From the NCBI GenBank assembly GCA_023512835.1, contig CM042087.1, forward strand, positions 54,880,397 to 54,944,396: a stretch of DNA of 64,000 nucleotides, written 5' to 3'. This stretch comes from Taxillus chinensis. Its lineage: Eukaryota > Streptophyta > Magnoliopsida > Santalales > Loranthaceae. Positions within the stretch are counted from its first letter, which is position 1, and each line of letters begins with the position of its first letter. The notes below the pieces were generated by a model, which ran no database searches, was not told where the DNA came from, and saw only the letters and a list, made by a program, of their open reading frames with translations. Below, piece after piece: positions 9,784 through 21,334 of this stretch. A program made the position numbers and the translations under genes.

Positions 9784-11095
9784 CTAAGTCTCCTCCTCAA
9801 TGCCCCGATGTGTCCACAAGACACGAACTAATGGAACAATTTTCCCACGCAAAATCTTGTCTCGCCGATCCAGGACCCAAATAGGAGTCTCCACAATAGC
9901 AATATCATCTGCAATATCTAAGTCTCCCCAATCTATCACATGCACTAGATCAGGATGATATTTCCTCAACTAGACACATGAAATGCACTATGCACTCGAC
10001 TCAAACACAAAGGGAGCGCTAAACGATATGCCATAGGACCAACTCACTCTAGGATCTCAAAAGGTCTAATGTACCATGGGGATAGCTTAGAACCTTTACC
10101 AAAACAGTGATAGCCTCTCCGCGGAGAAACTTGAAGAAATACATGATCCCCCACAACAAACTCCAATGGTCTCCTCCTCTTATCCGCATAAGACTTCTGT
10201 CTACTCTGAGTTGTAAGCAACTGCTGCCAAATCACTCGAATTTTCTCGGTGGCATCCTGCACCAACTGTGGTCCCAACAAAGCTATCTCACTCGACTTAA
10301 CCCAACACAGGGGTGACCTACAAGGTTTACCACACAACGCCTCATATGGAGCCATCCCAATGGAGACTTGATAACTGTTGTTATAGGCAAACTCACTAAT
10401 GACAGGTGAGTGGCCCATGAACCCCCAAAATCCATAACACAAGCTCTAAGCTTGTCCTCCAAAGTCTAAATAGTCCTCTTTGATTGCCCATCAATCTCAG
10501 GATGAAAGGTTGTACTCAAGCTCAACTCAGTGCCCAAAGCCTGCTGCAAACCCTTCCAAAACAAGAAAGTAAAACGGGTATCTCGATCTGATACAATAAA
10601 CATAGGCACACCATGCAATCTCACAATCTCATCAATATAAAGCTAACTAAGGCTACTCGTGCTCCATTTCTCCTTGATTGCCAAGAAATGTGTCGATTTG
10701 GTCAAACGGTCCACAATGACCCAAATCATATTCTTCCCTTCAGAAGTGGGTGGAAGTCCAGTCACAAAATCCATCATGATATGGTCCCACTTCCATTGTG
10801 CCACAGGCAATGGGTGCAACATCCCTGCTGGTCACTGGCGCTCAGCCTTCACTTGCTGACAAGTAACGCAACGCGAGACAAACTCTGCCACACTCCTCTT
10901 CATCCCCGGCCACCAAAAATGTTGTCGAAGGGAATGGTACATCTTGGTGCCACCCGGATGCACTGCTAACCTTGAAGCATGAAATGCCCTCATCACCTCC
11001 TCCCGAAGCGAAGAAATCACAAACAACCTCCCTCGAAACCTCAACTTATGCTTCTCCCCCAATGCCGATTCCTCCGCGAGCTCTTTGGCCTCCAC
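9784..11095 (-). pseudogene. Integrase and chromodomain region, Tekay/Del-like
   Basis: Read on the minus strand from 11095. First comes the HHCC zinc-binding part (FWWPGMKRSVAEFVSRC then VTCQQVKAERQ). The catalytic core follows in broken frames; [15 protein letters not shown] and VSDRDTRFT carry the first two catalytic aspartates. The C-terminal domain (10044-10442) contains YNNSYQVSIGMAPYEALCG and the GDHVFLQVSP motif. The last piece (9784-9969) has LRGKIVPLVRVLWTHRGIEE, a chromodomain tail that would target insertion into heterochromatin. At least three frame breaks separate these parts. Confidence 0.85.
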
Positions 11096-11140
11096 TCTAG
11101 CACAAAGCTTACCACACTCCTCATCCTTGTGCTATTCCTC

Positions 11141-12492
11141 CTAGACACGAGTACACATCTCAAGCACAACCATAATAGGACTCAAAATAGCCCTATCATC
11201 ACAAACGGATAACTGCAATGAAGCCACCTGCTCCATCATCCTCCACTCTCTCAAGGCAAACTCAGCTTGACCTTTCCTACTCAAGGCATCAGCCACTAAA
11301 TACCCCTTTCCAGAAGTATAAGCCAAAGTGAAATCAAACTGCTAATGGTACTCTATCCATCTCCTTTGCCACAAATTCAGATCCATCTGAGTAAACACAT
11401 ACTGAAGACTCTTGTGATTTGAATACACCACAAACCTCTCTCCCAATAGGTAGTGCTGCCAACTCTTCAACGCAAAGATAACGACTGCCAACTCCAAATC
11501 ATGGGTCGAGTAGTTCTGCTCATGAGGCTTCAATTGCCTTGAACCATAGGCTATAACCTGCCTCTCCTGCATCAAGACACAGCATAAAACCACTCCAAAG
11601 GCATCACAATACACCTCATATGGAACTCCCTCCTGCTACTCAGAACCGGTGCGATGGTCAAACAAATCTTCAATTTCTCGGAGGCTTGCTAACACGCCTC
11701 AGTCCACTCAAACTTCGCTCCCTTCCTCGTCAAAGCTGTCATAGGGGCTGCTAGACGAGAAAACCCCTCCACAAAATGCCAATAATTGCCCACTAACACC
11801 AAAAAGCTCTGAATTTCAAAAATATTGGTTGGCCTCCTCCAAGCTGATATTGCCTCCACCTTACTTGGATCCTCTTTAATCCCCTCAACTGACACCACAT
11901 GGCCAAGAAAGTGAACTTCCTACATTCAGAAACTACACTTTGAGAACTTGATAAACAAACGATGCTCCCTTAAAACCTACAATACCACATCAAAGTGCCC
12001 CTCATGCTCCTCTTGAGAACGTGAATAAACAAGAATGTCATCCACAAACACCACCACAAACGAATAAAGGTAATGGGCAAATACCTTATTCATCAAATGC
12101 ATGAACACGGCTGGTGCGTTAGTGAGCCCAAATGGCATCACCAACCACTCATAGTGCCCATACTTACACCTGAAGGCTATCTTTGGCACATCCTCTTTTC
12201 TCACTCTCAACTGATGATAACTAGACCTCAAATCCACTTTGGAGAACCACCGTGCTCCACTCAACTGATCAAACAAGTTATCTATACGGGGTAAAGGATA
12301 CTTTTTTTTCACAGTCACCTGATTCAGCTTCCTATAATCAATGCACAACCACAAGGAACCATCTGCCTTTTTTGCAAACAACACTGGAGCAGCCCATGGC
12401 GAGGTACTTGGCCTGATAAAATCCCTCTCCCCAAGCTCAGCTAATTGCTTTTGAAGCTCCCTCAACTCTGCCAGTCCCATACAATAAGCCAC
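11141..12492 (-). pseudogene. Reverse transcriptase and RNase H, Tekay/Del-like
   Basis: The RT palm is read at 12492-11977: [20 protein letters not shown], then [13 protein letters not shown], then the catalytic box FVDDILVYS, with FVDD in place of the usual YVDD. The RT connection (11898-11689) has RRPTNIFEIQSFLVLVGNYW. RNase H (11614-11342) has [17 protein letters not shown] and [14 protein letters not shown]. The usual SDHKSL aspartate is Asn here, which fits a G-to-A change at an active-site position. DALSRK closes the domain near 11290. Frameshifts separate the three blocks. Confidence 0.88.
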
Positions 12493-12699
12493 CTATGAGA
12501 TAGGTCCCACTCCCGGTAGCAAATCTATGGTGAACTCCATGTTTCGCTTTGGAGGTGACTTCACTAAATCCTTAGGAAAGACATCTTGGAACTGATCCAC
12601 TACAGCTAGCCATACCTTCTCACCAAATCCCTAGGATGACATCGAAAGTATCAATGGACATCATATATAAGTCGAATGCAAGCATTACACTACCAATGG

Positions 12700-13440
12700 T
12701 CACTCACGGCCCGAACACTTCCTCTTTAACCATGTGGTAACACCCATGGGTGATCCCACAAGGAGAGGTCTATCAGTCTCAACACACTCTATCCTAAGGC
12801 TCTCTACTAAAGACTCATCCATCAAAAAATATGATGCACCAATATCAAAAAGAACAGATATCATAGTGCTTGAGATAAGAATCATACCCCAAACAACCGA
12901 TGGTCCTACTCCCTCCTCCTTTAGTGGCGGCGCTTGCAACTCCTCCTCTGGAGCCGCCGATGTGATGGCAAATACTCTAGCTTGACCTCCTCTAGCCTTA
13001 GATGTCTGACCTCCCATGCTCCCCTGGTTTCCACTGGATTACCTCACGGTGCTACCCTACAGTTGCCCCTCCTGCCTACCCACAGGTCGGGCTTAGTTGG
13101 ACCCTACCTGGCTAGCCTGCCCTGGACGCGCTGGCCTCACAGGCATCCCAAACTGAGCTTTGCTCTTCCCATTCTGAGTTGGCCCACTCAATACTCGACC
13201 TTCTCGCTTGCTAAAACACACTTTGTTGCCACATTTAAAACAAGACATGTGGCTTTTAGGACTGTCTCTTTTCCAATGTCCCTCCTCACCACAACAGCTA
13301 CAACTACTAGGGAAGCTTTGGAAGATGCTCCTTTGACCCCCAGCAAAACGGGGTCTACATGAGGACCCTGCTGTTGGCCCTTGCTTTGCACCTGGCTGGT
13401 TCCCCTAGACTCCACCCTGGGCCTTTTCTACCCACCTGAT
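12700..13440 (-). pseudogene. Gag zinc knuckle and aspartic protease, Tekay/Del-like
   Basis: The protease (13017-12700) has VLFDIGASYFLMDESLV, where DSGAS is expected; a DIG triad start would be inactive. Upstream, on the minus strand, GHWKRDSPKSHMSCFKCG is a degraded gag zinc knuckle near 13215-13270. Several stops lie between the knuckle and protease. The N-terminal gag is absent because the element is cut near 13505. Confidence 0.75.
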
Positions 13441-13529
13441 CGCTCTTGGCCTCTTTGTTCCTACTTTTCTTCATCAGATGCTGCATACAATCCTTACCAT
13501 GGCCAGCTTAGGCGTGGTGGGTGTGTGGA

Positions 13530-14554
13530 GCGAGGTCCGATAGTTGTTGAGCGGTGATTACGAGATAATCTAGTCAGTGGAGAGAACGTAGACGGCTATG
13601 AATATGATGGGATGTCCAACAGGACAAACCATGGACGGAGACCAAACTTCGAACATCGAAGGGGACAGAGGCACGACGCTGATGATTCTGATGGCGATAG
13701 ACACCGTGGATCGGGGGCCGAGGAAGCCAAAGATCGAGTTTCCGCACTTTAAGGGAGGCAATCCATATAAGTGGCCGGATAAAGCGACTCACTACTTTTG
13801 AGTTTTCGAGGTATCCAAAGACGACCGAGTTGCAGTGCCTTGCATGTATTTGGATGTGAAGGCCAATAGCTGGTGGCGTTGGATCAAGGCCCAATATGAA
13901 CAAGATGGGCAACGGTTGGGATAGTCAGCATTCGAGCGAGAGTTCCTAATCCAATGGGGACCCTCTCCAGTTGTCAATTATCATGGGAAACTGGCCAAAT
14001 TGAAGCAAGACGGCAAGGTTGCTGACTATGTAGAGGAGTTTCAACGACTCCAAATTCTTGTTTGTGGTTGGTCCGAAGAGTCTTTGTTGGGTACCTTTAT
14101 CGAAGGGCTAAAGCCATGGATAGCACGAGAACTAAAGCTAAAGCAACCTCAACAGCTAACTAAGGCCATGAGAATGGCAGAAGTCTTGGAGGGGAGTTAC
14201 CATAGCGACAAGAAGCTTGCTAAGGAGGATTCCAGACACCAGGTGTCAAAGCGGAACTTGTGGAAGACTCTCAAGCAAGCAAAAGTGCCCAATAAAGGTG
14301 GATTCAAGAGGGACGACAAGAAAAGTCGAATACTTTCATATGAAGAGGTTAATGAGAGAGCTAAGAAAGGTCTCTGCTTCAAATGTGGCGAGAAGTGGGA
14401 CAAGGGTCATCGTTGTCACATTGGGAAAGTATTTATGATGGATGATTCCGACTCAGTTGATGAAGACAACATCAGTGATGGTGGTGAATTGAGGTTGGTT
14501 GAAGTCGAAAAAGATACTTGTGACGTTGAGTTATCTTTTGATGCCATGACATGA
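13530..14554 (+). pseudogene. Gag of the Reina-like element
   Basis: An Arg/Asp-rich N-terminus (about 13560-13735) is followed, after a frameshift, by PKIEFPHFKGGNPYKWPDKA. A stop follows at the THYF position, then a long frame at 14000-14554. That frame holds the capsid C-terminal part (KVADYVEEFQRLQILVCGW) and the zinc knuckle GLCFKCGEKWDKGHRC. The latter is a CX2CX3GHX4C-type variant with W before DKGH, seen in Reina and related chromoviruses. Gag packages the element RNA. At least two stops and one frameshift are present. Confidence 0.75.
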
Positions 14555-14572
14555 GGATCAAAGCCAGCTATT

Positions 14573-15136
14573 ATGAGGCTCATGGCGTGGGTTGGAACTC
14601 ATGAACTTTCATTGCTTGTAAATTTTAGTTCTACCCACAATTTCATCAGCACTGATATCATAAAGAAGGTTGGAATAAAAGGTTCTGTCCTAAAACATTT
14701 TGTGGTGAGAGTGGCTAGTGGAGAAAAATTAAAATGCGAAAAAATAGTTCGGAATGCAAAGATAAATGCCCAAGGAGTCAGGATCACTACCGATTTGCAT
14801 GTGTTGCCTATGGTGGGAGTTGATGTGGTTCTGGGCACTACTTGGTTAAAAGGTATCGGTAAAGTTGTTACTGATTATCGAGCCATGACAATGGATTTCA
14901 AGTTGGATGGAAGAAAAAGAACTTGAGCAGCTTTGCCACCCAAGGGGGAACACCAACGTGAAGCTCAAAAGTTCAAGGGACCATACACTAGTAGCGCTCA
15001 ATGCTTCGTGGTGGTGGGTGATGGAGATTGGCGGGAGGCTTCTTGGGGTGGCTCTGTCAAGTTGGAAGAGTACTTTCCAAAATTCTCCCTTGAGGACAAG
15101 GGCAATCTTGAAGGGAGGGAGAATGATGAAGATTAA
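14573..15136 (+). pseudogene. Aspartic protease fused to polyprotein C-terminal tail
   Basis: Protease: LSLLVNFSSTHNFISTDI replaces the expected DSGSTHNFI, so the catalytic Asp and Gly are both lost (D to N, G to S). GVDVVLGTTWLKGIG follows, the standard end of the domain. After LDGRK the reading jumps at about 14925 to a tail whose frame ends FPKFSLEDKGNLEGREN, normally found at the extreme C-terminus after integrase. The junction marks the internal deletion. Confidence 0.75.
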
Positions 15137-15471
15137 TTATCTTGTTGATCAAGTTACTAGTCTTTCCTTTTTTCTTATTTTCCATATTTAATTCATAGTT
15201 TATATTAATTAGGGTTAAATTAGTATTTTGCTTTAGTTTCCTTATTATAATAGGTTTCCAATTTCTAGTTACTAACTTGCCTATAAATAGGCCTTGTCTA
15301 TGATAATTTATGTATTCAGATTATTGGCTATTAGCAATTATAAACTCTATATTAGAGGTTTATACTTTTTTTTGATTTTTCAGTTAATTACTTGAATTGC
15401 TTGGGCTAGAGTTTGGGTATTCGGTTATCCTTCTCTAGATTGTTGTTGGATCCTAATCAAGGTCCTCAACA
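15124..15471 (+). repeat. 3' LTR of the Reina-like derivative
   Basis: It follows the purine tract GAAGGGAGGGAGAA, starts TGATGAAGATTAATT and ends about GGTCCTCAACA. A TATA box (CTATAAATAG) lies at 15281-15290. Length is ~350 bp, in the usual range for Reina-like elements. The exact 3' end is uncertain by a few bases because no second LTR is present. Confidence 0.6.
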
Positions 15472-15474
15472 CAT

Positions 15475-15780
15475 TCACAACAACTCTATCCAATCTTTGG
15501 AATATGATCTCATTAGTCCAAGTAAAAGAATTGCCCGTAAATGACACATCAATCAATCCACAATTCAACGAACAATTAGCAAATTCTTCAAAGGTATTTA
15601 GAAGCCCCAAAGAGTTTTTCGGAATGGGATTTAATAATATTAAAATCACCACCAACAAACGAAGAGATATCAATAGATTTAGCAACAACACCAAGTTTAA
15701 TCCAAAGACAATGTCGCCCAACACAAGTGTTTTTAGCATAAATAAAAGAGGCACAAATTGGATGAGGAAGCGGGAGGGGG
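15475..15780 (-). pseudogene. LINE ORF2 endonuclease fragment
   Basis: Minus strand: DISSFVGGDFNIIKSHSE in one frame and, after a frameshift, EEFANCSLNCGLIDVSFTGN then SFTWTN and QRLDR. These are the DFN and (S/T)WTN...RLDR landmarks of plant L1-type apurinic endonucleases. The fragment is only ~100 codons; RT is not present. It begins right against the Reina-like LTR end, so the LTR element probably inserted into an old LINE. Confidence 0.7.
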
Positions 15781-18700
15781 GAAGATTAAAAAAAGAAAGA
15801 CAAACATTGAGCATGATTCTTATAAATAAAAGCATTAATAATATCAGCCCAAAACATTATTAGAACGATTAGCATGATATTGAGATAAAATAAGCATGTG
15901 GGCATAGTACGAAAGAGAAACACGTCAATCATAGGTTCAATAATAGCTATAATTTTCAGATGATATATTTTCACAATTATTTGATGGCTATAAGCTAAAT
16001 AAATTCATAGTTGTTAAGGTTAAATAACTAAAATTTCATAAAAGAAAAATATCAAGAGACACTCTTTCAACAACTCCCCACTTTAAAATCTTTAGGACCA
16101 CCGTGCATCTACAAATTCATATCAAACCTTACACATAATAATTAATCCTAGTTCTACTGATATTTTCCCCTTTGGGGGTCAAAGTTTAGACTTTGACCAT
16201 TAGTCTGATGGTAACCAAATAAATAAATATATTAAAAATGTAAATCTACCTTCAATTTTTTAAATAATATTTTGCTTTAACTTATTTTATATTTTAATAT
16301 CACCTTAATCTTAGGGATAATTTTAAAAAAAATTCAGATGATAGCATTTTAACTTATTTGTTCAATTGGTAATAAAATTAAATAAATCTAGGTTACTTTT
16401 TTAAATAATGTTTTGCTCTAACTTATTTTTATTATAATATCATCTAAATCTTAGGGACATTTTTGAGATGTGATCATTTTGTTTATCTTATTTGTTCAAT
16501 TGTTTTTCATATATAGTATTACACAAGGTTAGATAGTGATGGTAAGGTAGGTTGGTGCCAGATATATATTGTCAGCTCAATGCAACCGTCTTAAGTGAAT
16601 TTAATGTTTCCGGACAAAAAAACAAATCAATATAAAAATAAAAACAACAAACATAAAATAAATTATAACAGGGGTCAGTGAGGCCTCAAGGGTGAGGAGG
16701 ACTGGAATGAGTAATTTGACGCGTTGTGGAGACGATAATCCGCGGTTGCTTACAATGATAGCGTCGTCGTAGTAGGCAAGGATGTCAACGGAAGTCGGGA
16801 TCGGATAATGAGTGATTCGAATTTATTTCGGATGAGTTTGGATTGGAGTGAGACGTGATTAATGAGTGTGACGGGTTAGGGCGGTCACGAGTCGGGATAG
16901 GTTGAATCAGATAATTCAAGGAGTGTGCATGGGTTGGGTGGGATCGGATGAATGACTAAATCATCAATCGACTCGTCATTAACGGGTGACGAATTCTTCT
17001 AACTTTCAATTGACCCGTCAATCTCAATAATCAGCGGGTTTGTTAAAATTTTGATGGGTACTAACCGTCAAATATAGCGGGTTGAGCTAGTGCCAAACGT
17101 CATTTACCGTTATATAATTAAATGACATACATTAAAAATTTTAAACGTATAACATATAAAATAATTATAATCAAAAGTATATTATTTTATTCACCAAGTA
17201 TTTATAATTACAAATGAGAAAAGATACGAAATTTATAGATCGCAACATCATAAACTCATAATCATAAGCGTCACGCTGCGTAATCTCACCTCTCACAATG
17301 GAAGAGACGATAATGAACTAATGTCTAATAGATAGATGATAAGGTTTACTTTATTTTTATAATGGAATGTGATGGATCGGATTAGTAGCGGGTTTGAGTA
17401 TTCTCACCCACTAATCGACCCACTTATTTGAATATTTTTTATTCACAGATAGCAAGTTGATTCGGGTTAGATCAAACGGATAGAGCGAGTTGAGCGAATA
17501 GATGCAAATTTCGGATTTTAAGATAAAACTGTTTAAATATTTTTTTAAAATGTCAGGTTAAGATGAGACAACCAAAATACCCTGACCGTCCCATTATCTC
17601 ATCGGGCTAAAATGGGGTGAAGAAAACGGACGGATTGGGATGGTTTGGGCCAGATTTGTATTTTGTATTAGGCAATCAGATTGAAGGTCAAGCAATGCCC
17701 ATGCATCGGGCTTGGGTCGTGGTCAACGAAGATTGGTCAATAATTTAGATCGTGCTCGTGCACATTTGCTTTGAATGGACAGTCTGTCGGTCCGTGCTCG
17801 CGAAACGCCAGACGACGTACCTTAATTAGTTTAACACTCTTAATAATAGACTGCCAACCTTAATTAGTTTATTATATAATATGGTCATACTAGTACGTAT
17901 CTTCAACCACATGTTACATGTAGATCATCCCATGCGTCATCGATCCGGTTTCCACACATTGTTCATGGTTAGTTTTTTTTTTTTCCACTGCCAGAAGCAA
18001 CAATATTCAAACCAAGACCCCAGCATCACGCATTTTGAAATTGTCTTCGATTGTTTTCACACGTTTTGAATTTTATGTAAAAATAATAAAAATGTAAGCA
18101 AAGATTAATGATTACATCCTTTGTTATGTTATATTATGCATTCTAACATATTTTACATGTCCAGCCAGGACAAAATAAGTTATTCAAAAACTTGTTTTGA
18201 AAATAATAATTTTAAATTACAAAAAATTGAAACATGTATAGAAGTAAAGCATATTATTTATATTTATTACTAAAAATAATATTTTGTTATTTTTAATTAA
18301 TACAATAATTTAAATACCATACATGTAAAATATTGTATGAATAATATGTATTTAAAAGGAAATGATAATATATAACCCAATAAAAGGGGATTAAAGGAAT
18401 GTGGAGAGTTAAGACTTTCTGGAAAACAAAATGGATATAGTTGGATTCAATAGCATATTTTATTATTAAATATTTAAAATTACAAATTTACTATTAATGG
18501 AAACATGCATGTTCTCAGTATTTTCCAGAATTTAAAAAGAAAACAATAAAAACAGTTTTTATTGTTTTCAAAGTTTTGAAAATAGAACATACCCTACCAA
18601 ATGGATTTTAATTTTTTTTTGTTTTGAAAACAAAACCAAATAGGCCATAGCTACTACTGGAGGAGAAAATCCATATAAATATCTCCATGACCTCTACGTT

Positions 18701-19104
18701 TCTAAAGCACGCACATGTTTGTCTAAATATTTTAATCTCTAGAAATACCCTTTATAGTTTATACCTTCAATATTTCATTAATTGTAAAATAAAGAACAAA
18801 AGACAATGACCTCTTTTAGTTTAAAAACTGTAATAAGAATGGTATTGTACATTTCAATGCAGTGTTTTTGGTAATAAGAATGGTATTGTACATTTAAGAA
18901 TTGTAATAAGAAACAAGTCAACATCAGTAATTATATATATTTAATATTAAAATTGGGTAAAATAAGTAAATTTTAATATTTAATATTCAAAACATTGGTT
19001 CTCAGCCCTCTACTAATGTAATTAAAAATTAATTTGTTTTTTTACTTTAATGGAAAAGTAAAAAGGCCAAAGTGAGGGAGTTCGGATTTGCTGGAAATCA
19101 AGCT

Positions 19105-19183
19105 TAGCTTATCACCGTAAAAATTTGAATAATTTCAGTATTAAGTTAATATTTATTTAAAAAAAATTAACCGTTACATTGAA
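19105..19183 (+). repeat. Interspersed repeat, left copy of an inverted pair
   Basis: Contains CACCGTAAAAATTTGAATAA and AGTATTAAGTTAATATTTAT. Its reverse complement is found at about 20655-20745. Confidence 0.65.
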
Positions 19184-19187
19184 TATT

Positions 19188-19365
19188 CATACAATATGTA
19201 TGATAATTTTATGATGATCTAACGATTAATTTTTATGCAAATTGAATTAAAAAATCTAAATTAAAATAAATTAATTTTAACTTATTTTAATTTAAATTTT
19301 TCTAATTAAATTTAAGCACAAATTAATCATTAGATTACCATAAAATTTTATAGACATGATATGTA
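19188..19365. repeat. Imperfect inverted repeat (MITE-like hairpin)
   Basis: The left arm has GATGATCTAACGATTAATTT. The right arm has AAATTAATCATTAGATTACC, its near-perfect complement, about 100 bp away. Arms are roughly 60-70 bp. Confidence 0.6.
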
Positions 19366-20654
19366 CATGGCCAGCTTTAAAGATTTGGATGCCGTAGGAA
19401 GGCTCCTAAAACAGTTTCGCTTTAACTTTTTTAAAACAAATTTTAGTTATTAATTCTCACTTGATGATGGCAACAATTTTGAACTAAGAAAATCAACGTT
19501 AATTGTATGAAGTTATAACTAAATTAATAAACTAAATAAGAGCTACTCTGGGTTGCATCAACCAGTCAATAAAGTGCCTCAGTTATATAATGTTCTTGTA
19601 AGTTTCCTATCTAACCTCGAAGCATCCCTACCATAGTTAATAATATTAGTTTACTACGGCCAGCCATCTATAACAAGACATCTATCTTACGACCAGGTAT
19701 TAGTCTATAAATTATATAGGTATGATTACACTAACACACATATTAGTCTCCACAAAAGTACCGGAAGAGAGTCATCTATCCTCGAGATTGTATCATTCTC
19801 TCTTAATTAAAATATCGTAAATAGTTCATAACTATAACAAGACAGGCAAAGCATATTGCATATAATACACATAGTATACCTACTATATAACTTGGAGTGC
19901 TAGCAATAACAAATGCAATTATAGGTATTACTGAAATTATTTCCACCCACAATTCCCCACGAAAATTTAGTCACCACAAACATTAAAACACAACAGCAAT
20001 GGCAGATATAGACATTTAGGCCACATTGACACGTCCATTGTAATTTTTGATATAGCATCCCTAAGCCTTTTGGACCGAAAAGATGAAAATATATCAAAAT
20101 AATTTGTGAAAAACAAATCCAAATTAGAGGTTTCTAGCATTCAAAACCCTATAGGAGAGAGTTGGAAATTAGAGTTTCGGTCTCCTACGTTGATAGTTGA
20201 TTTAGATACGAAATTGAAGAAAGGGAAGAGACGTCGGCGACCAAGCACAAATCATTGACTTTATCAAGTTGGAGAGGAGAACGGCTGGCATCTCGGTGAT
20301 AGGTGGTGACGAGCAGAGTGTGAATCATCCAATTTCACGGTGGCATTGAATGGGGCCGACGAGTGAAGGTGATTTGGAGTTGGAGCACACGTCCATTGAC
20401 CTAGTCTGGAGCAAGTGTCTGCCGTCACGCAAGGTGATCTCGCCCATGGCTTTGAGCCTGTTCTGGCATTGGAGCGCTACGGAGCGAGACTCCGAACGAA
20501 TGATGTTGCATTGTTCGGGCAATGCATGGTGAATGGGTTATTGGACGATGGAAAGATTGGGTTGAGGGTGCCCCAAACAAAGTGACTTAGTGCCCCAAAA
20601 ACAGCGCCAAATCATGGGAGGCCCTAGGCGACCACCTCTTGGGCCTCCTCGTAT

Positions 20655-20745
20655 GATTATTTAATTTATAGGTTAATTTTTTAAATAAATATTAACTTAA
20701 TATTAAAATTATTTAAATTTTTACGGTAATAAACTAAACTTAATT
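20655..20745 (-). repeat. Interspersed repeat, right copy of the inverted pair
   Basis: Reverse complement of the 19105 copy with a few substitutions. Together with the adjacent hairpin it suggests one AT-rich MITE family present twice in opposite orientation. Confidence 0.65.
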
Positions 20746-20936
20746 TATAGTAAATTTAGACCGTCGTGGTGGCATGTATTGTCTCATCCGAAAGGGGGTG
20801 CTATGGGATAGAATCGCCCAACCTGATTAATGCGTGAAACAGTTGTGGCTCAACCCCGTTATGATAAGACAGCCGACCACGGCTTAAGCGAACCACACAC
20901 CTCACACCATTCAAGACAACCCATTTCAATGATCGA

Positions 20937-21321
20937 TGTCACGGGGTCAGCCTTTATAGCAGCTTAACCTGTGCGGCACCTAGTTCCCACCCGTATAAAG
21001 GAATGCAAGGTCAACCTAACTCGTCGCATTTGGATCGGAACCCATCGATCCGTTGTAAAGCAATTGTGTAGGGAAGCGTTTAGCGAAAAAACGATTGAAC
21101 GAAGGCAACAAACGATTGTATTGATTGTTTGAAAGCTTTACAACATCACTCCCCTACATATAGATGTTAACACTTTTCCGGTTATAACACCAGGAGACAT
21201 CATTTCTAACCGAGTAATAAAATCTCTACAACTCACTCTATAAACTAAGTTACAACACTTTACAAGGGGGAAATACCCCAAAATAACCTAAGCGTGCTAG
21301 GATAAGCCTCGGTCCGTGACA
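20937..21321 (-). repeat. 3' LTR, Galadriel-like
   Basis: Bounded by the inverted termini TGTCACGG and CCGTGACA. Same length as the partner LTR at 35622 and clearly homologous throughout, with scattered substitutions. Confidence 0.9.
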
Positions 21322-21334
21322 TTTTCCCCCACCC
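21322..21334 (-). promoter_or_regulatory. Polypurine tract, Galadriel-like
   Basis: The minus strand reads GGGTGGGGGAAAA immediately before TGTCACGG. Confidence 0.8.

Larger units (their letters stand above)
8723..13505 (-). mobile_element. Decayed Tekay/Del-like Ty3/gypsy retrotransposon, 5' truncated
   Basis: Minus-strand order is gag zinc knuckle, protease, RT, RNase H, integrase, chromodomain, polypurine tract, 3' LTR. This is a chromovirus layout, and the C-terminal residues resemble Tekay/Del. The 5' LTR and most of gag are missing: sequence switches at about 13505 to a plus-strand gypsy of another lineage. Numerous stops and frameshifts rule out function. Confidence 0.8.
13506..15471 (+). 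mobile_element. Reina-like Ty3/gypsy derivative lacking RT, RNase H and integrase
   Basis: Plus-strand gag and protease run straight into the short C-terminal tail of the polyprotein, a polypurine tract and a 3' LTR. The whole RT to integrase block (about 2.5 kb in relatives) is missing, with no intervening foreign sequence. There is no 5' LTR or PBS; the left end abuts the minus-strand Tekay/Del-like element. Confidence 0.7.
15790..20936. other. AT-rich intergenic spacer
   Basis: No coding signal. At 16760-17650 there are GGATGTCAACGG- and CGGGT-rich runs resembling a very decayed hAT-like element, too poor to delimit. A 25-bp phrase containing TAATAAGAATGGTATTGTAC is repeated at about 18830 and 18872. 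Two hairpin or inverted-repeat structures are listed separately. 20150-20560 is more GC-balanced but has no credible frame. Confidence 0.6.

Noticed and set aside
16760..17660. Possible hAT-like element with GGATGTCAACGG start
   Set aside because: Only a terminus-like phrase and CGGGT-rich runs remain. No partner end or duplication could be found, so it is not listed as an element.
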